A stretch of DNA of 64,000 bases from Ruminococcaceae bacterium UBA3818 (GTDB lineage: Bacteria; Bacillota; Clostridia; Oscillospirales; Ruminococcaceae), in contig DFDW01000036.1 of the NCBI GenBank assembly GCA_002369315.1, positions 21,514 to 85,513 of the forward strand, given 5' to 3'. Shown piece after piece: positions 26,824 to 34,208 of this stretch. The notes under the pieces are model-generated. The model did no database searches and had not been told where the DNA came from. It saw only the letters and a program-made list of their open reading frames with translations. Made by a program: the position numbers and the translations under genes. Within the stretch, counting starts at the first letter, position 1, and each line of letters opens with the position of its first letter.

Positions 26824-26854
26824 TTGACATTCGTATTATACCAACCTTTATACT
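26824..26854 (+). promoter_or_regulatory. MerR-type promoter with 19-base spacer
   Basis: TTGACA and TATACT are separated by 19 bases rather than 17, with a partial dyad (GTATTAT and TTTATAC) inside the spacer. This is the classical architecture of promoters untwisted by MerR-family activators. It points at the YitT-family gene and sits in the divergent gap next to the merR start. Confidence 0.7.
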
Positions 26855-26918
26855 AAATGTCATGGGGCAAGCCCCCGATTTTATTTTGCACAAGGCAGGA
26901 CAAGGAGCATTTCAAAAA

Positions 26919-27605
26919 ATGAGTTTTCGCAATCGAATAAAACACTGGGCTGAACAAATGCAGACCTGGCTTCCGCCCAAGCGACTGGCATTGTTTTTAT
27001 TGGGAACAGCGGTCCTTTCGTTCGGCATGTACAACATCCACCGGAGGGTGGGCATCACCGAAGGAGGGGTTCTGGGCATGGTGCTTTTGCTGGATCATCA
27101 GCTTTCGCTCCCTCCCTGGCTGATGACGCCCGTTTTGGATATCACCTGCTACCTGTTGGGACTGCGTTTTTTGGGCTGGGATTTTATCAAGCTCTCGGCG
27201 GTCTCCTCCTTGGGAATGTCCGCCTTTTTCCGGCTTTGGGAGCAGTTCCCGCCGGTTTTGCCGGATCTTTCGGCTCATCCGCTGGCGGCGGCTTTACTGG
27301 GCGGCGCTTTTGTAGGGGTCGGCGTGGGGCTGGTGGTCCGCCAGGGTGGCTCCAGCGGCGGCGACGACGCGCTGGCGCTGGTGATCTCCAAATTGAGCCG
27401 GTGCCGGTTATCAAGGGCTTATTTGGTGACCGACCTGTCGGTGCTGTTGCTTTCCCTGAGCTATATCCCGTTCCGGCGCATCGTTTACTCGCTGGTGACA
27501 GTAACGGTTTCTTCTTTGCTGATTGACTGGATTCAAGATCTGGGCAGCAAAAAGGAGCAGGAGGCGGCGGCCGGCGATGCCGGTGGAAAACCGTTTGCCT
27601 TTTAA
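26919..27605 (+). CDS. YitT/DUF161-family membrane protein
   Basis: This protein of about 228 residues has five to six membrane helices and the DUF161 features GITEGGVLGMVLLL and QGGSSGGDDALALVISK. It lacks the C-terminal DUF2179 domain of longer YitT proteins. ATG at 26919 (AAGGAG upstream) is preferred over ATG 26862, because the promoter predicts transcription starting at about 26861, which would leave no leader. The function of the family is uncertain; transport has been proposed. Regulation by the divergent MerR/GyrI-type protein suggests a response to a toxic or membrane-active compound. Confidence 0.82.
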   Translation: MSFRNRIKHWAEQMQTWLPPKRLALFLLGTAVLSFGMYNIHRRVGITEGGVLGMVLLLDHQLSLPPWLMTPVLDITCYLLGLRFLGWDFIKLSAVSSLGMSAFFRLWEQFPPVLPDLSAHPLAAALLGGAFVGVGVGLVVRQGGSSGGDDALALVISKLSRCRLSRAYLVTDLSVLLLSLSYIPFRRIVYSLVTVTVSSLLIDWIQDLGSKKEQEAAAGDAGGKPFAF

Positions 27606-27745
27606 GCTGAAAAAGCGAAGAGAGATCGAAAAAGAAACGGTTTTAATAAAAGGAAAATTTTTTTATAAAAGGGCGCAGAGAAAAAACGGATTGATCTTGT
27701 AGAAATTTGCAGTTGGCAAAGATTTGATCGAAATTTTCTTCTCTT

Positions 27746-27776
27746 TTCGACATCCAGACAGGAAAGAAATGTCGAA
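27746..27776 (+). promoter_or_regulatory. Pair of perfect 0A boxes upstream of spo0A
   Basis: TTCGACA (27746-27752) and TGTCGAA (27770-27776) are perfect 0A-box cores in opposite orientation, centred 24 bases apart and about 180-205 bases before the spo0A start. This points to autoregulation. The rest of the 346-base gap (27606-27951) shows no open frame, and no convincing sigma-H promoter could be assigned. Confidence 0.7.
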
Positions 27777-27951
27777 ATGGTGCAAAAGAGTTCGGAAATA
27801 GCCAAAATGCGGCATCAAAGCGGAAAAAATAGCGCACAAACTTCTGCGAGAAAGTTCATGCAGTCCATTCATTGCCAGATGAGGGAAAAACATGATAGTA
27901 TTTTGGTAGACAAAATGTTGCGGGAAAAACGCTTTTGGAGGAATCATCGAC

Positions 27952-28737
27952 ATGGAAGCAACTACAAGAAAGGTCATAATTGCAGATGAAAGCCGGGAAT
28001 TTGCCGTTCCTTGTGCCAGATTGCTGAAAAGCTTTGGCGTAGAAGCAGTATTGGTGCCGAAAGACGGAGAAGCACTGTATGAGGCGATCGTCGCGCAAAA
28101 GCCACAAGCCGTTTTGTGCGACGTGTTTATGCCGCACAGCGATGCCATCGGCGTGATGAAAAGAGTGCGGGAAGAGGAAAATCTGCCGCAGCCTCAGTTT
28201 ATGGTCCTGTCCGGCTTTGACAATGTTCTGCTTCAGAACGAGGTCATGCAGTCCGGGGCACGGTACTATTTTCTGAAGCCTTTTGATCCGGAAGTACTGG
28301 CGGAACGGATTGTTCAGCTGATGGGCAGCGATGAGCAGCGGGGTGGAAAGAATGTGAAGACAGTATCTTTTGGAACTGGCGGGCAGGATATGGAGCTGAT
28401 GGTAACAGAGATGATCCACCAAATCGGTGTGCCAGCCCATATCAAAGGTTATCATTATTTGCGGGAAGCCATTTTACTGTCGGTGGAAGACCCGGAGGTA
28501 ATGAATGCGGTGACAAAGGTGCTGTATCCGACAGTGGCCAAAAAATTCGCGACAACGCCCTCCCGCGTAGAGCGGGCCATCCGCCATGCCATTGAGGTAG
28601 CGTGGGATCGGGGCGATGTGGATACACTGAACGCTTATTTTGGGTATACGATTCACAATTCCCGCGGCAAACCCACCAATTCGGAATTCATCGCCATGCT
28701 CAGCGACAAACTCCGATTGACGATCAAGGTGTCGTAA
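27952..28737 (+). CDS. spo0A: Sporulation master regulator Spo0A
   Basis: The 261-residue protein has a receiver domain ([12 protein letters not shown], phosphoacceptor Asp in [25 protein letters not shown]) and the Spo0A-specific DNA-binding domain ([54 protein letters not shown]). The length matches Spo0A of spore-formers. ATG at 27952 follows GGAGGAATC. The receiver has ADES where many Spo0A proteins have ADDN, which may alter magnesium coordination, but the phosphoacceptor is present. The gene is monocistronic with a terminator. The usual spoIVB neighbour is not seen directly upstream. Confidence 0.97.
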   Translation: MEATTRKVIIADESREFAVPCARLLKSFGVEAVLVPKDGEALYEAIVAQKPQAVLCDVFMPHSDAIGVMKRVREEENLPQPQFMVLSGFDNVLLQNEVMQSGARYYFLKPFDPEVLAERIVQLMGSDEQRGGKNVKTVSFGTGGQDMELMVTEMIHQIGVPAHIKGYHYLREAILLSVEDPEVMNAVTKVLYPTVAKKFATTPSRVERAIRHAIEVAWDRGDVDTLNAYFGYTIHNSRGKPTNSEFIAMLSDKLRLTIKVS

Positions 28738-28837
28738 AAAGCGCTGAAGCACCGTCCGCTTTCCTTTTCCCGACATCAGAACCATAACGGTTTCAGTCGG
28801 AATAGTCCCCCACAGGCGCGCGGCGCTTGTAAAGCAG

Positions 28838-28877
28838 AAAATCCCCGCATGGCTCTATTGCCCATACGGGGATTTTT
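28838..28877 (+). terminator. spo0A terminator
   Basis: AAAATCCCCGcATGG pairs with CCcATaCGGGGATTTTT, a strong GC stem followed by a T run, about 100 bases after the stop. Confidence 0.8.
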
Positions 28878-28888
28878 ACCGCTTTAGA

Positions 28889-28917
28889 TTGCATCGGACA
28901 GGTGGATTTGATACAAT
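28889..28917 (+). promoter_or_regulatory. Promoter of the WYL regulator gene
   Basis: TTGCAT and TACAAT are 17 bases apart, about 22 bases before the WYL gene start. Confidence 0.6.
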
Positions 28918-28938
28918 CAAAAAAAAGGGGGAACAACA

Positions 28939-29934
28939 ATGCCGAAATCCACCAATCAGAAAAGAAAAATCCTATACCTGATGCAGATTTTGCTGGAACA
29001 GACAGATGAGGATCACTTCCTCAGCCTTTCGCAGCTGACTGCGCTTTTGGCGCAGCGGGGGATCGAAGCGGAACGGAAAAGCCTGTACGACGATCTGGAG
29101 CAGCTGCGCCAATTTGGCATAGATGTAGAGTTTGTAAAAGGAAAAGAGGGCGGCTATCATGTGCCGAACCGGACTTTTCAGCTGGCGGAGCTGAAGCTGC
29201 TGGTCGACAGTGTGCAGGCTTCTAAATTTATCACCAGCAAAAAATCGATGGAATTAATTAAAAAACTGGAAAGCCTCACCAGTACCCACCAAGCTAGACA
29301 GCTGCAGCGGCAGGTATTCGTTGCCGGCCGGATCAAGGCGATGAATGAGAGTGTATATTATAACGTGGACCAAATCCATGCGGCCATTGGACAAAACCGG
29401 CAAATAGGGTTTCGCTATTTTGAATATACAGTGGAGAAAAAACGGCGTTTCCGGCATGACGGGGCCCAATACCGGATCAGTCCTTTCTCGTTGGCGTGGG
29501 ATGATGAAAACTATTATATGCTGGGTTTTGATACACAAGCCGGTATTTTAAAGCATTACCGGGTGGATAAAATGACCGAGATACAGATTCTGGATCTTCC
29601 CCGGGAAGGAAACGAACAGTTTCAAAGGCTGGATCTCGCCGTTTATTCCCGAAAGGTATTTTCCATGTTTGGCGGAGAGGAAGAGATGGTTCGCCTCCGC
29701 TTTGAGAATCAGCTGATCGGAGTGGTGATGGACCGGTTCGGAAAAGATGTTTCGGTATTCCCCAAGCCGGACGGATTTTTTGAAATTTACACCAAGGTAG
29801 CTTTGAGCCCGCAGTTTTACGGATGGGTCTTTGCGCTGGGCGAAGGGGCTCGTATCCTTTCTCCGGAAAAGGCGGTGCGGGGTATGAAAGAGCAGCTTTG
29901 CAACGTCTGCAAATATTATACTGAAGAAGAGTAA
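28939..29934 (+). CDS. HTH-WYL domain transcriptional regulator
   Basis: The 331-residue protein has an N-terminal DeoR/HTH_11-type winged helix (KRKILYLMQILLEQTDE, SLSQLTALLAQRGI, KSLYDDLEQLRQFG) and a WYL domain from about 140 (IGFRYFEYTV, YRISPFSLAWDDENYYMLGF, VDKMTEIQIL) with a C-terminal extension. WYL proteins bind nucleic acids or nucleotides and act as regulators, often in stress or phage defence contexts. AAAGGGGGAAC precedes the ATG. No defence gene is adjacent, so a housekeeping target is more likely. It is monocistronic, flanked by terminators. Confidence 0.9.
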   Translation: MPKSTNQKRKILYLMQILLEQTDEDHFLSLSQLTALLAQRGIEAERKSLYDDLEQLRQFGIDVEFVKGKEGGYHVPNRTFQLAELKLLVDSVQASKFITSKKSMELIKKLESLTSTHQARQLQRQVFVAGRIKAMNESVYYNVDQIHAAIGQNRQIGFRYFEYTVEKKRRFRHDGAQYRISPFSLAWDDENYYMLGFDTQAGILKHYRVDKMTEIQILDLPREGNEQFQRLDLAVYSRKVFSMFGGEEEMVRLRFENQLIGVVMDRFGKDVSVFPKPDGFFEIYTKVALSPQFYGWVFALGEGARILSPEKAVRGMKEQLCNVCKYYTEEE

Positions 29935-29960
29935 AAACTTTTGACAGGGAAAAGAAAGAG

Positions 29961-29995
29961 AAAAGCGCTCCGGCAGATGGCCGGAGCGCTTTTTT
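29961..29995 (+). terminator. WYL gene terminator
   Basis: AAAAGCGCTCCGGC pairs with GCCGGAGCGCTTTTTT. Confidence 0.85.
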
Positions 29996-30023
29996 AAAAA
30001 AAGAGGGGCAATTGCCCCTCTTT
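29996..30023 (-). terminator. Purine permease terminator
   Basis: AAAGAGGGGCAA pairs with TTGCCCCTCTTT. The long A run on the left serves as the U-tract on the minus strand. Confidence 0.8.
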
Positions 30024-30041
30024 GAAAAGTGTCGGTTCCTT

Positions 30042-31463
30042 TTATACCACCAGGAAGAATTTTACCAGGAACAGAGCGGAGATGATGTAGGTAACGATCG
30101 AAACTTCTTTCGCTTTGCCGGTGAAAACTTTGATGACGGTGTAGGAGATCAGGCCCAGACCAATGCCGTGTCCGATCGAGCTGGAAATCGGCATGGAAAT
30201 CAGCATCAAAGCGACAGGAACGATTTCGGTCAGGTCATCGAAGTGAACGTTTTTCAATCCGCTGAGCATCAGAATGCCAACATAAATCAGTGCCGCAGAA
30301 GTGGCAGCAGCAGGGATGATGGCGGCGATAGGAGCGATAAACATGCAAGCCAGGAAGAGGATACCGGTGGTCAGCGCGGTCAAACCGGTGCGGCCGCCAG
30401 CCTCAACGCCGGAAGCGGATTCTACGAAAGTGGTAACGGTGGAGGTACCGGTAGCGGCGCCAGCAATAGTACCAACGGCGTCAGCGATCAGAGCCTCTTT
30501 CATCTTGGGCATTTTGCCGTCTTTGTCCATCATTCCGGCACGGGAAGCGGTTCCTACAAAGGTGCCGATGGTGTCAAACATATCGATCATGCAGAAAGTA
30601 ACGACCAGAGTGATGATGGTGAACCAACCAATCGAGAAGAACGATTTGAAATCGAACTTGAACAGGGTGGTTGCTACCATGTCGCCGAAAGGCGGAATAA
30701 AGGAAGCGGTTGCCAGGGAAGCAAAAGGATTGACCCCCAGGAAGATCGCTTCGCCTGCCCAGTAGATGATGCAGGAAATCAGCATGCCCAGCAGAACAGC
30801 GCCTTTTACGCCCAATTTTGCCAGAATGCAGATCGCGAACAGGCCAACAAAGATGGTGACAACGGTCAATACCATCTGAGGATAGGAATCGCCCATGCTG
30901 CCTTTGATGACCGAGGGAGTCAGCGCGCCAAAGAAGTCGCGCATTACATAGAACGGGCCGCCGTCCGCACTGTAAATGCCGACGTTGGAACCCAAGCCGA
31001 TGTTCATCAGCATCAGGCCAATACCGGGAGCAATACCCATCCGGACGCCCAGAGGAATCGAATCAACGATTTTTTCCCGAATGCTGAGCAGGGAAAGAAT
31101 CAGGAATACGACGCCCTCAATCAGGATGATGCACAGAGCTGCCTGGAAAGACTGCAGGTAGCTGAATCCCGTCAGGCCGGCAATATTGGCGACAACGATT
31201 GCGAAAAAGCTGTTAAGCCCCATGCCAGGAGCCAGGGCAAAAGGTTTGTTGGCCAGAAAAGCCATGACAAACATCGCGATGGCCGAGGCGATACAGGTGG
31301 CCAGGAACACGCCGTTCCACAGCTGGCTGCCTACGTCAAAGCCGGTGAGCAGATTGGGGTTCAGGGCGATGATATAAGCCATCGTCATGAACGTGGTCAA
31401 GCCGGCCAGGATTTCGGTCTTTACGTTTGTACCGTTTTCCTTCAGCTTAAAAATTTTCTCCAT
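30042..31463 (-). CDS. NCS2-family (AzgA-like) purine permease
   Basis: The 473-residue membrane protein has 12-14 helices. It carries MEKIFKLKENGTNVKTEILA at the start, FMTMAYIIALNP, the core GMGLNSFFA and PLGVRMGIAPGIGLML, FDTIGTFVGTASRAGM and TTFVESASGVEAGGRTGLTA. These are AzgA/PbuG-type signatures, so import of hypoxanthine, guanine or adenine by H+ symport is expected. The start at 31463 follows GAAGGAG. I looked for a purine riboswitch in the 225-base leader and found none. Codon choice is unusually even, as in highly expressed genes. Confidence 0.92.
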   Translation of the reverse strand: MEKIFKLKENGTNVKTEILAGLTTFMTMAYIIALNPNLLTGFDVGSQLWNGVFLATCIASAIAMFVMAFLANKPFALAPGMGLNSFFAIVVANIAGLTGFSYLQSFQAALCIILIEGVVFLILSLLSIREKIVDSIPLGVRMGIAPGIGLMLMNIGLGSNVGIYSADGGPFYVMRDFFGALTPSVIKGSMGDSYPQMVLTVVTIFVGLFAICILAKLGVKGAVLLGMLISCIIYWAGEAIFLGVNPFASLATASFIPPFGDMVATTLFKFDFKSFFSIGWFTIITLVVTFCMIDMFDTIGTFVGTASRAGMMDKDGKMPKMKEALIADAVGTIAGAATGTSTVTTFVESASGVEAGGRTGLTALTTGILFLACMFIAPIAAIIPAAATSAALIYVGILMLSGLKNVHFDDLTEIVPVALMLISMPISSSIGHGIGLGLISYTVIKVFTGKAKEVSIVTYIISALFLVKFFLVV

Positions 31464-31621
31464 TGTTTTTCTCCTTCTCAAAAATTCCTAGTGGAATGAC
31501 ACCCACTAATCCATATTGTACTAAAAACTGACAAAATTTTATATAGCGATTTTATACAAACTTCATACTTCTTTCTGCACAAGAGGACGGAAAAAAGAGC
31601 GCAGGCATGCAGAATTTTGAG

Positions 31622-31660
31622 AAAAAACAACCAACGGTTCTGCAAAAACAAAACCGTTGG
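31622..31660 (-). terminator. Terminator after the DUF1538/PII-like remnant
   Basis: CCAACGGTT and AACCGTTGG form a perfect stem, and an A-run on the left gives a U-tract in the minus direction. It lies just below the remnant stop at 31689, so it is probably the original operon terminator. Confidence 0.7.
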
Positions 31661-31688
31661 CTGTAACTGTGAGAAAGCAAAGCAGAAA

Positions 31689-32003
31689 TTACGCATTTGG
31701 GCTGTTCGGCAGGTCAGGCATACGCAGGCCCAAAGCCTCATCTACCGGGATCGAGAAGACAATACCATGCTCGCCGCTTTTCCCAGGATCCGGCTAAAGA
31801 TTGACTGCATGACGGCTTTTTTGATCGACAGCGGCACAATGGTAAAGACGACTTCTTTTTCCGGCTGGATGGTGATATGAAAAAAACGGCTGTCGTCCTC
31901 GGCGCCCTTGTCGCTGCGTACCGATGTAAGGCCAAGACCCAGCGCCATGATAAAAGGAACCGTAACCGGGCCGGTGGTCACGCCGCCGGAATCAAACGTC
32001 GTA
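31689..32003 (-). pseudogene. Chimeric scar of a DUF1538 transporter and its PII-like partner
   Basis: Reading on the minus strand from about 32003, the frame encodes FDSGGVTTGPVTVPFI and MALGLGL, the conserved membrane end of DUF1538 proteins, as far as GAEDDS. It then jumps into SRFFHITIQPEKEVVFTIVP, the core of the PII-like protein usually encoded beside DUF1538. A frameshift near 31790 follows; the correct ending GIVFSIPVDEALGLR and PDLPNSPNA-stop lies in another frame, stopping at 31689. Most of both genes has been lost. The start overlaps the 3' end of the Dabb gene. Confidence 0.75.
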
Positions 32004-32291
32004 ATCCACGACCTGGCGGCCGCAGACGTTGTCTTTCATATCCTCCTTTACCGCCAGATGCAGCGGATGGTTTTGATAAGCCTCCATCGCTTCCCGGCAG
32101 GTAAATTCGGTATAAAGGATCATGTGGTATTCACTGTCCGGCGCGAGATTGAGCCCGGTTTCCGCCTTTAACAGGCCATCGACCTGTCCGACCATGGCAT
32201 GGAACCGACCGTTTAATTCCTTGACCATTGCCGCTCGCTCGTCCGGGGAAATCGCAGAAGAAAATTTCCATAAAACCAGATGTTTGAACAT
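31992..32291 (-). CDS. Dabb (stress-responsive A/B barrel) protein
   Basis: The 99-residue protein begins MFKHLVLWKF and has ALGLKVE-like core strands (GLLKAETGLNLAPDSEYHM), LYTEFTCREAMEAYQNHP and a final VVDYDV, all typical of the dimeric ferredoxin-like Dabb fold. Cellular role in bacteria is unknown; related folds include monooxygenases. AAGGAG lies 9 bases before ATG 32291. It is divergent from the LarA-like gene, and their promoter regions overlap. Confidence 0.85.
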   Translation of the reverse strand: MFKHLVLWKFSSAISPDERAAMVKELNGRFHAMVGQVDGLLKAETGLNLAPDSEYHMILYTEFTCREAMEAYQNHPLHLAVKEDMKDNVCGRQVVDYDV

Positions 32292-32355
32292 CAGGGTCAC
32301 TCCTTTTGAAAAATCGATCGAAAACAGAGGATCTGTTTTCAAGAGTATAGCATAA

Positions 32356-32384
32356 TTGACAGCGGAAAAAAAGAAGCGTATCAT
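32356..32384 (+). promoter_or_regulatory. Promoter of the LarA-like gene
   Basis: A perfect TTGACA and TATCAT are 17 bases apart. The leader then contains a perfect 8-base hairpin (TTCCGGCA/TGCCGGAA, 32402-32420). On the opposite strand an extended -10 (TGCTATACT) for the Dabb gene lies at about 32344-32352, so the two promoters overlap back to back. Confidence 0.65.
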
Positions 32385-32461
32385 GAAAAAAATTGCTTTC
32401 ATTCCGGCACCCTGCCGGAAATGTTCAGATTGCAAAAGATGCGGAAAGCGAGGCGGGATTC

Positions 32462-33733
32462 TTGGAAAAGATTTTATTGGGTTACGGGCCGTCCCAGGTG
32501 AAAGTGGCTTTTGACGGCGCAAAATCGGTAACCTATCTAGAACCGGCGGCGGAGCCTGCCATTGAAGATGTGAAAACGGCGTTTTACGATGCGGCGGTAC
32601 TTCATCCAACCGGCGGGGAACCGTTGGACCGGCTGGTGTCGGCAGAAGATTTGGTGACCATCGTAATCAGCGATATTACCCGGTTCTGGTCCCGCCAGGA
32701 TCTGGTGTGCCGGGAACTGGTGGCCTTTTTGCGCGAAAACTGCGGTGTGCCCTATGAAAATATGGCTGTTCTGGTGGCGCTGGGCACCCATCGGGGACAG
32801 AGCGAAGCGGAATTGCGGCAGATTGCATCGGAGGAGGTTTACCAGAAGGTGCAGGTCGTCTGCCATGACTGCGAGGGCAAGCTTTCCTATCTGGGGGAAA
32901 CCAGCTTTGGAACACCCGTGTGGGTCAATCCGCTGGCGGTGGGACGTAAGGTAATCACCATCGGAGCCACAGTGCATCATTTGATGTCCGGGTACGGCGG
33001 CGGGCGAAAGAGCATTCTGCCCGGTATCAGCGGCAAGCAGACCATTCTTCACAACCACATGATGTGCCTGGATCCCGAGCGTCCGTGTTCTTCCGACCGG
33101 ATCGGCATGGGAAAGCTGGAGGATAATCCGGTCCATCTGGACATGACCGAGGCTGCATCTATGGTTGGCCCGGTATTTGGAATTAATATCGTTATGAATA
33201 AAGACGGCCGCCAGTGCCGTTTGGTCTGCGGACAGTGGCAGCAGGCCTGGGAGGAAAGCTGCCGGCTGGTGCAGCAGATCTCCGGCGTTCCCATCCGGGA
33301 AAAGGCGGATATCGTCATTGCAAGCTGCGGCGGGTACCCAAAGGACATCAACCTCTATCAAGGAATCAAGACGCTTTTGAATATGGGCCAGGCGGTCAAA
33401 CCCGGCGGCACCATGATTTTTATCGCCCAGTGTCCCGACGGCGGAGGCGCGCCGGATTTCTTTGATTGGAGCCGTTCGCTGAAAACAAATTCGCTGGACG
33501 CGGATTTGCGGGCGGGATTTACCATCGCGGGATATATTTTCTACGCGGGCTGCGAGGTGATCCAAAACGGCCGGGTGATGATGCTGACCGAATTGTCCCC
33601 CGAGACGCTGCAGGATATGGGGATCGAGGGGTATACCGATATGAAGAGCCTTCTGGCAGCGGTGGACTTCTCCGGAAAAGATGTGATCGTCATGCCTCAC
33701 GGCGGCAGTACAGTGCCTTATGTAAGCCGATGA
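32462..33733 (+). CDS. LarA-family (DUF2088) nickel-pincer racemase-like protein
   Basis: This protein of about 423 residues has the LarA N-domain with VTIVISDITRFW and VALGTHRGQSEAEL, and the active-site region GATVHHLMSGYGGGRKSILPG. The paired His and the Lys needed for nickel-pincer chemistry are present. A C-terminal domain follows (IVIASCGGYPKDINLYQGIKTL). Family members racemise or epimerise 2-hydroxy acids with a pyridinium-thioamide nickel cofactor. No larB, larC or larE is nearby, so the cofactor must come from elsewhere. No ATG fits; TTG at 32462 with GAGGCGGG upstream is the best start, but this is uncertain. Confidence 0.85.
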   Translation: MEKILLGYGPSQVKVAFDGAKSVTYLEPAAEPAIEDVKTAFYDAAVLHPTGGEPLDRLVSAEDLVTIVISDITRFWSRQDLVCRELVAFLRENCGVPYENMAVLVALGTHRGQSEAELRQIASEEVYQKVQVVCHDCEGKLSYLGETSFGTPVWVNPLAVGRKVITIGATVHHLMSGYGGGRKSILPGISGKQTILHNHMMCLDPERPCSSDRIGMGKLEDNPVHLDMTEAASMVGPVFGINIVMNKDGRQCRLVCGQWQQAWEESCRLVQQISGVPIREKADIVIASCGGYPKDINLYQGIKTLLNMGQAVKPGGTMIFIAQCPDGGGAPDFFDWSRSLKTNSLDADLRAGFTIAGYIFYAGCEVIQNGRVMMLTELSPETLQDMGIEGYTDMKSLLAAVDFSGKDVIVMPHGGSTVPYVSR

Positions 33734-33812
33734 GAACAAAAGAAAATGGGCTGCCTGAAAAGTGGGCTGTCTGCCTCCGGCTGAATCAGCGATAAAAAAT
33801 TTAAAAAAACAC

Positions 33813-33868
33813 TTGACAAAGGAATCGGTTTGTGGTTTTATATTGTCAAACCAAAAAACCGCAAACCG
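33813..33868 (+). promoter_or_regulatory. Promoter region with nested inverted repeats before the T-box
   Basis: TTGACA (33813-33818) is followed by TTATAT/TATATT 19-20 bases on. Over the -10 lies a 14-base inverted repeat, CGGTTTGTGGTTTT (33826-33839) against AAAACCGCAAACCG (33855-33868), complementary except for one G-T wobble. TTGACAA and TTGTCAA form a second pair. The layout suggests a repressor site in addition to the T-box. Confidence 0.5.
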
Positions 33869-33871
33869 CAG

Positions 33872-34134
33872 AAGTGGAGATAAAACGGTTTACGCGCTTT
33901 CAGAGAGTCGGGGCAGGTGCGAGCCCGGCAGAGATGCGGAACTGACAAATGGACCACGGAGGGCGCGGGGAAAAGGACGAAAGTCCCCAGTATTCCGCGA
34001 CGCAGCGCCAGCGTTACAGGGCGGGGAGTGTGTCGGCACTCCGCAGAGGTGGGCATGTTTTATATGCCAATCAAGGTGGTACCGCAGATGATTACAACAT
34101 CTGTCCTTGTTTTTCAAGGACAGATGTTTTTTAT
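33872..34134 (+). ncRNA. T-box riboswitch, probably tryptophan-specific (UGG)
   Basis: The leader contains the T-box sequence AGGTGGTACCGCAG (34074-34087), which pairs with the tRNA acceptor end. It is followed by a terminator hairpin (AACATCTGTCCTTG against CAAGGACAGATGTT plus T6, 34097-34134). Stem I runs from GTGG (33875) to CCAC (33954). The codon TGG (33950-33952), followed by A directly before CCAC, sits where the specifier should be, which indicates uncharged tRNA-Trp as the signal. AGAGAG at 33903 is also typical of Stem I. The 475-base gap 33734-34208 is filled by the promoter and this element. Confidence 0.88.
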
Positions 34135-34208
34135 TGCAAAAAGCACTGCCTGAGAAACCCTCGGATTCTTCCGACAAAAATATATTTTTTGAAAAGGAGA
34201 AACCCACT

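Noticed and set aside
30012..31499. Plus-strand frame of 495 codons opposite the purine permease
   Set aside because: It is a shadow caused by the biased codons of the permease; the translation is low-complexity (Asn/Gln/Gly/Asp-rich).
31464..31688. Purine riboswitch expected before an AzgA-like permease
   Set aside because: The leader has none of the conserved junction sequence or paired loops; only a TAGTGG/CCACTA repeat and an A/T-rich tract were seen.
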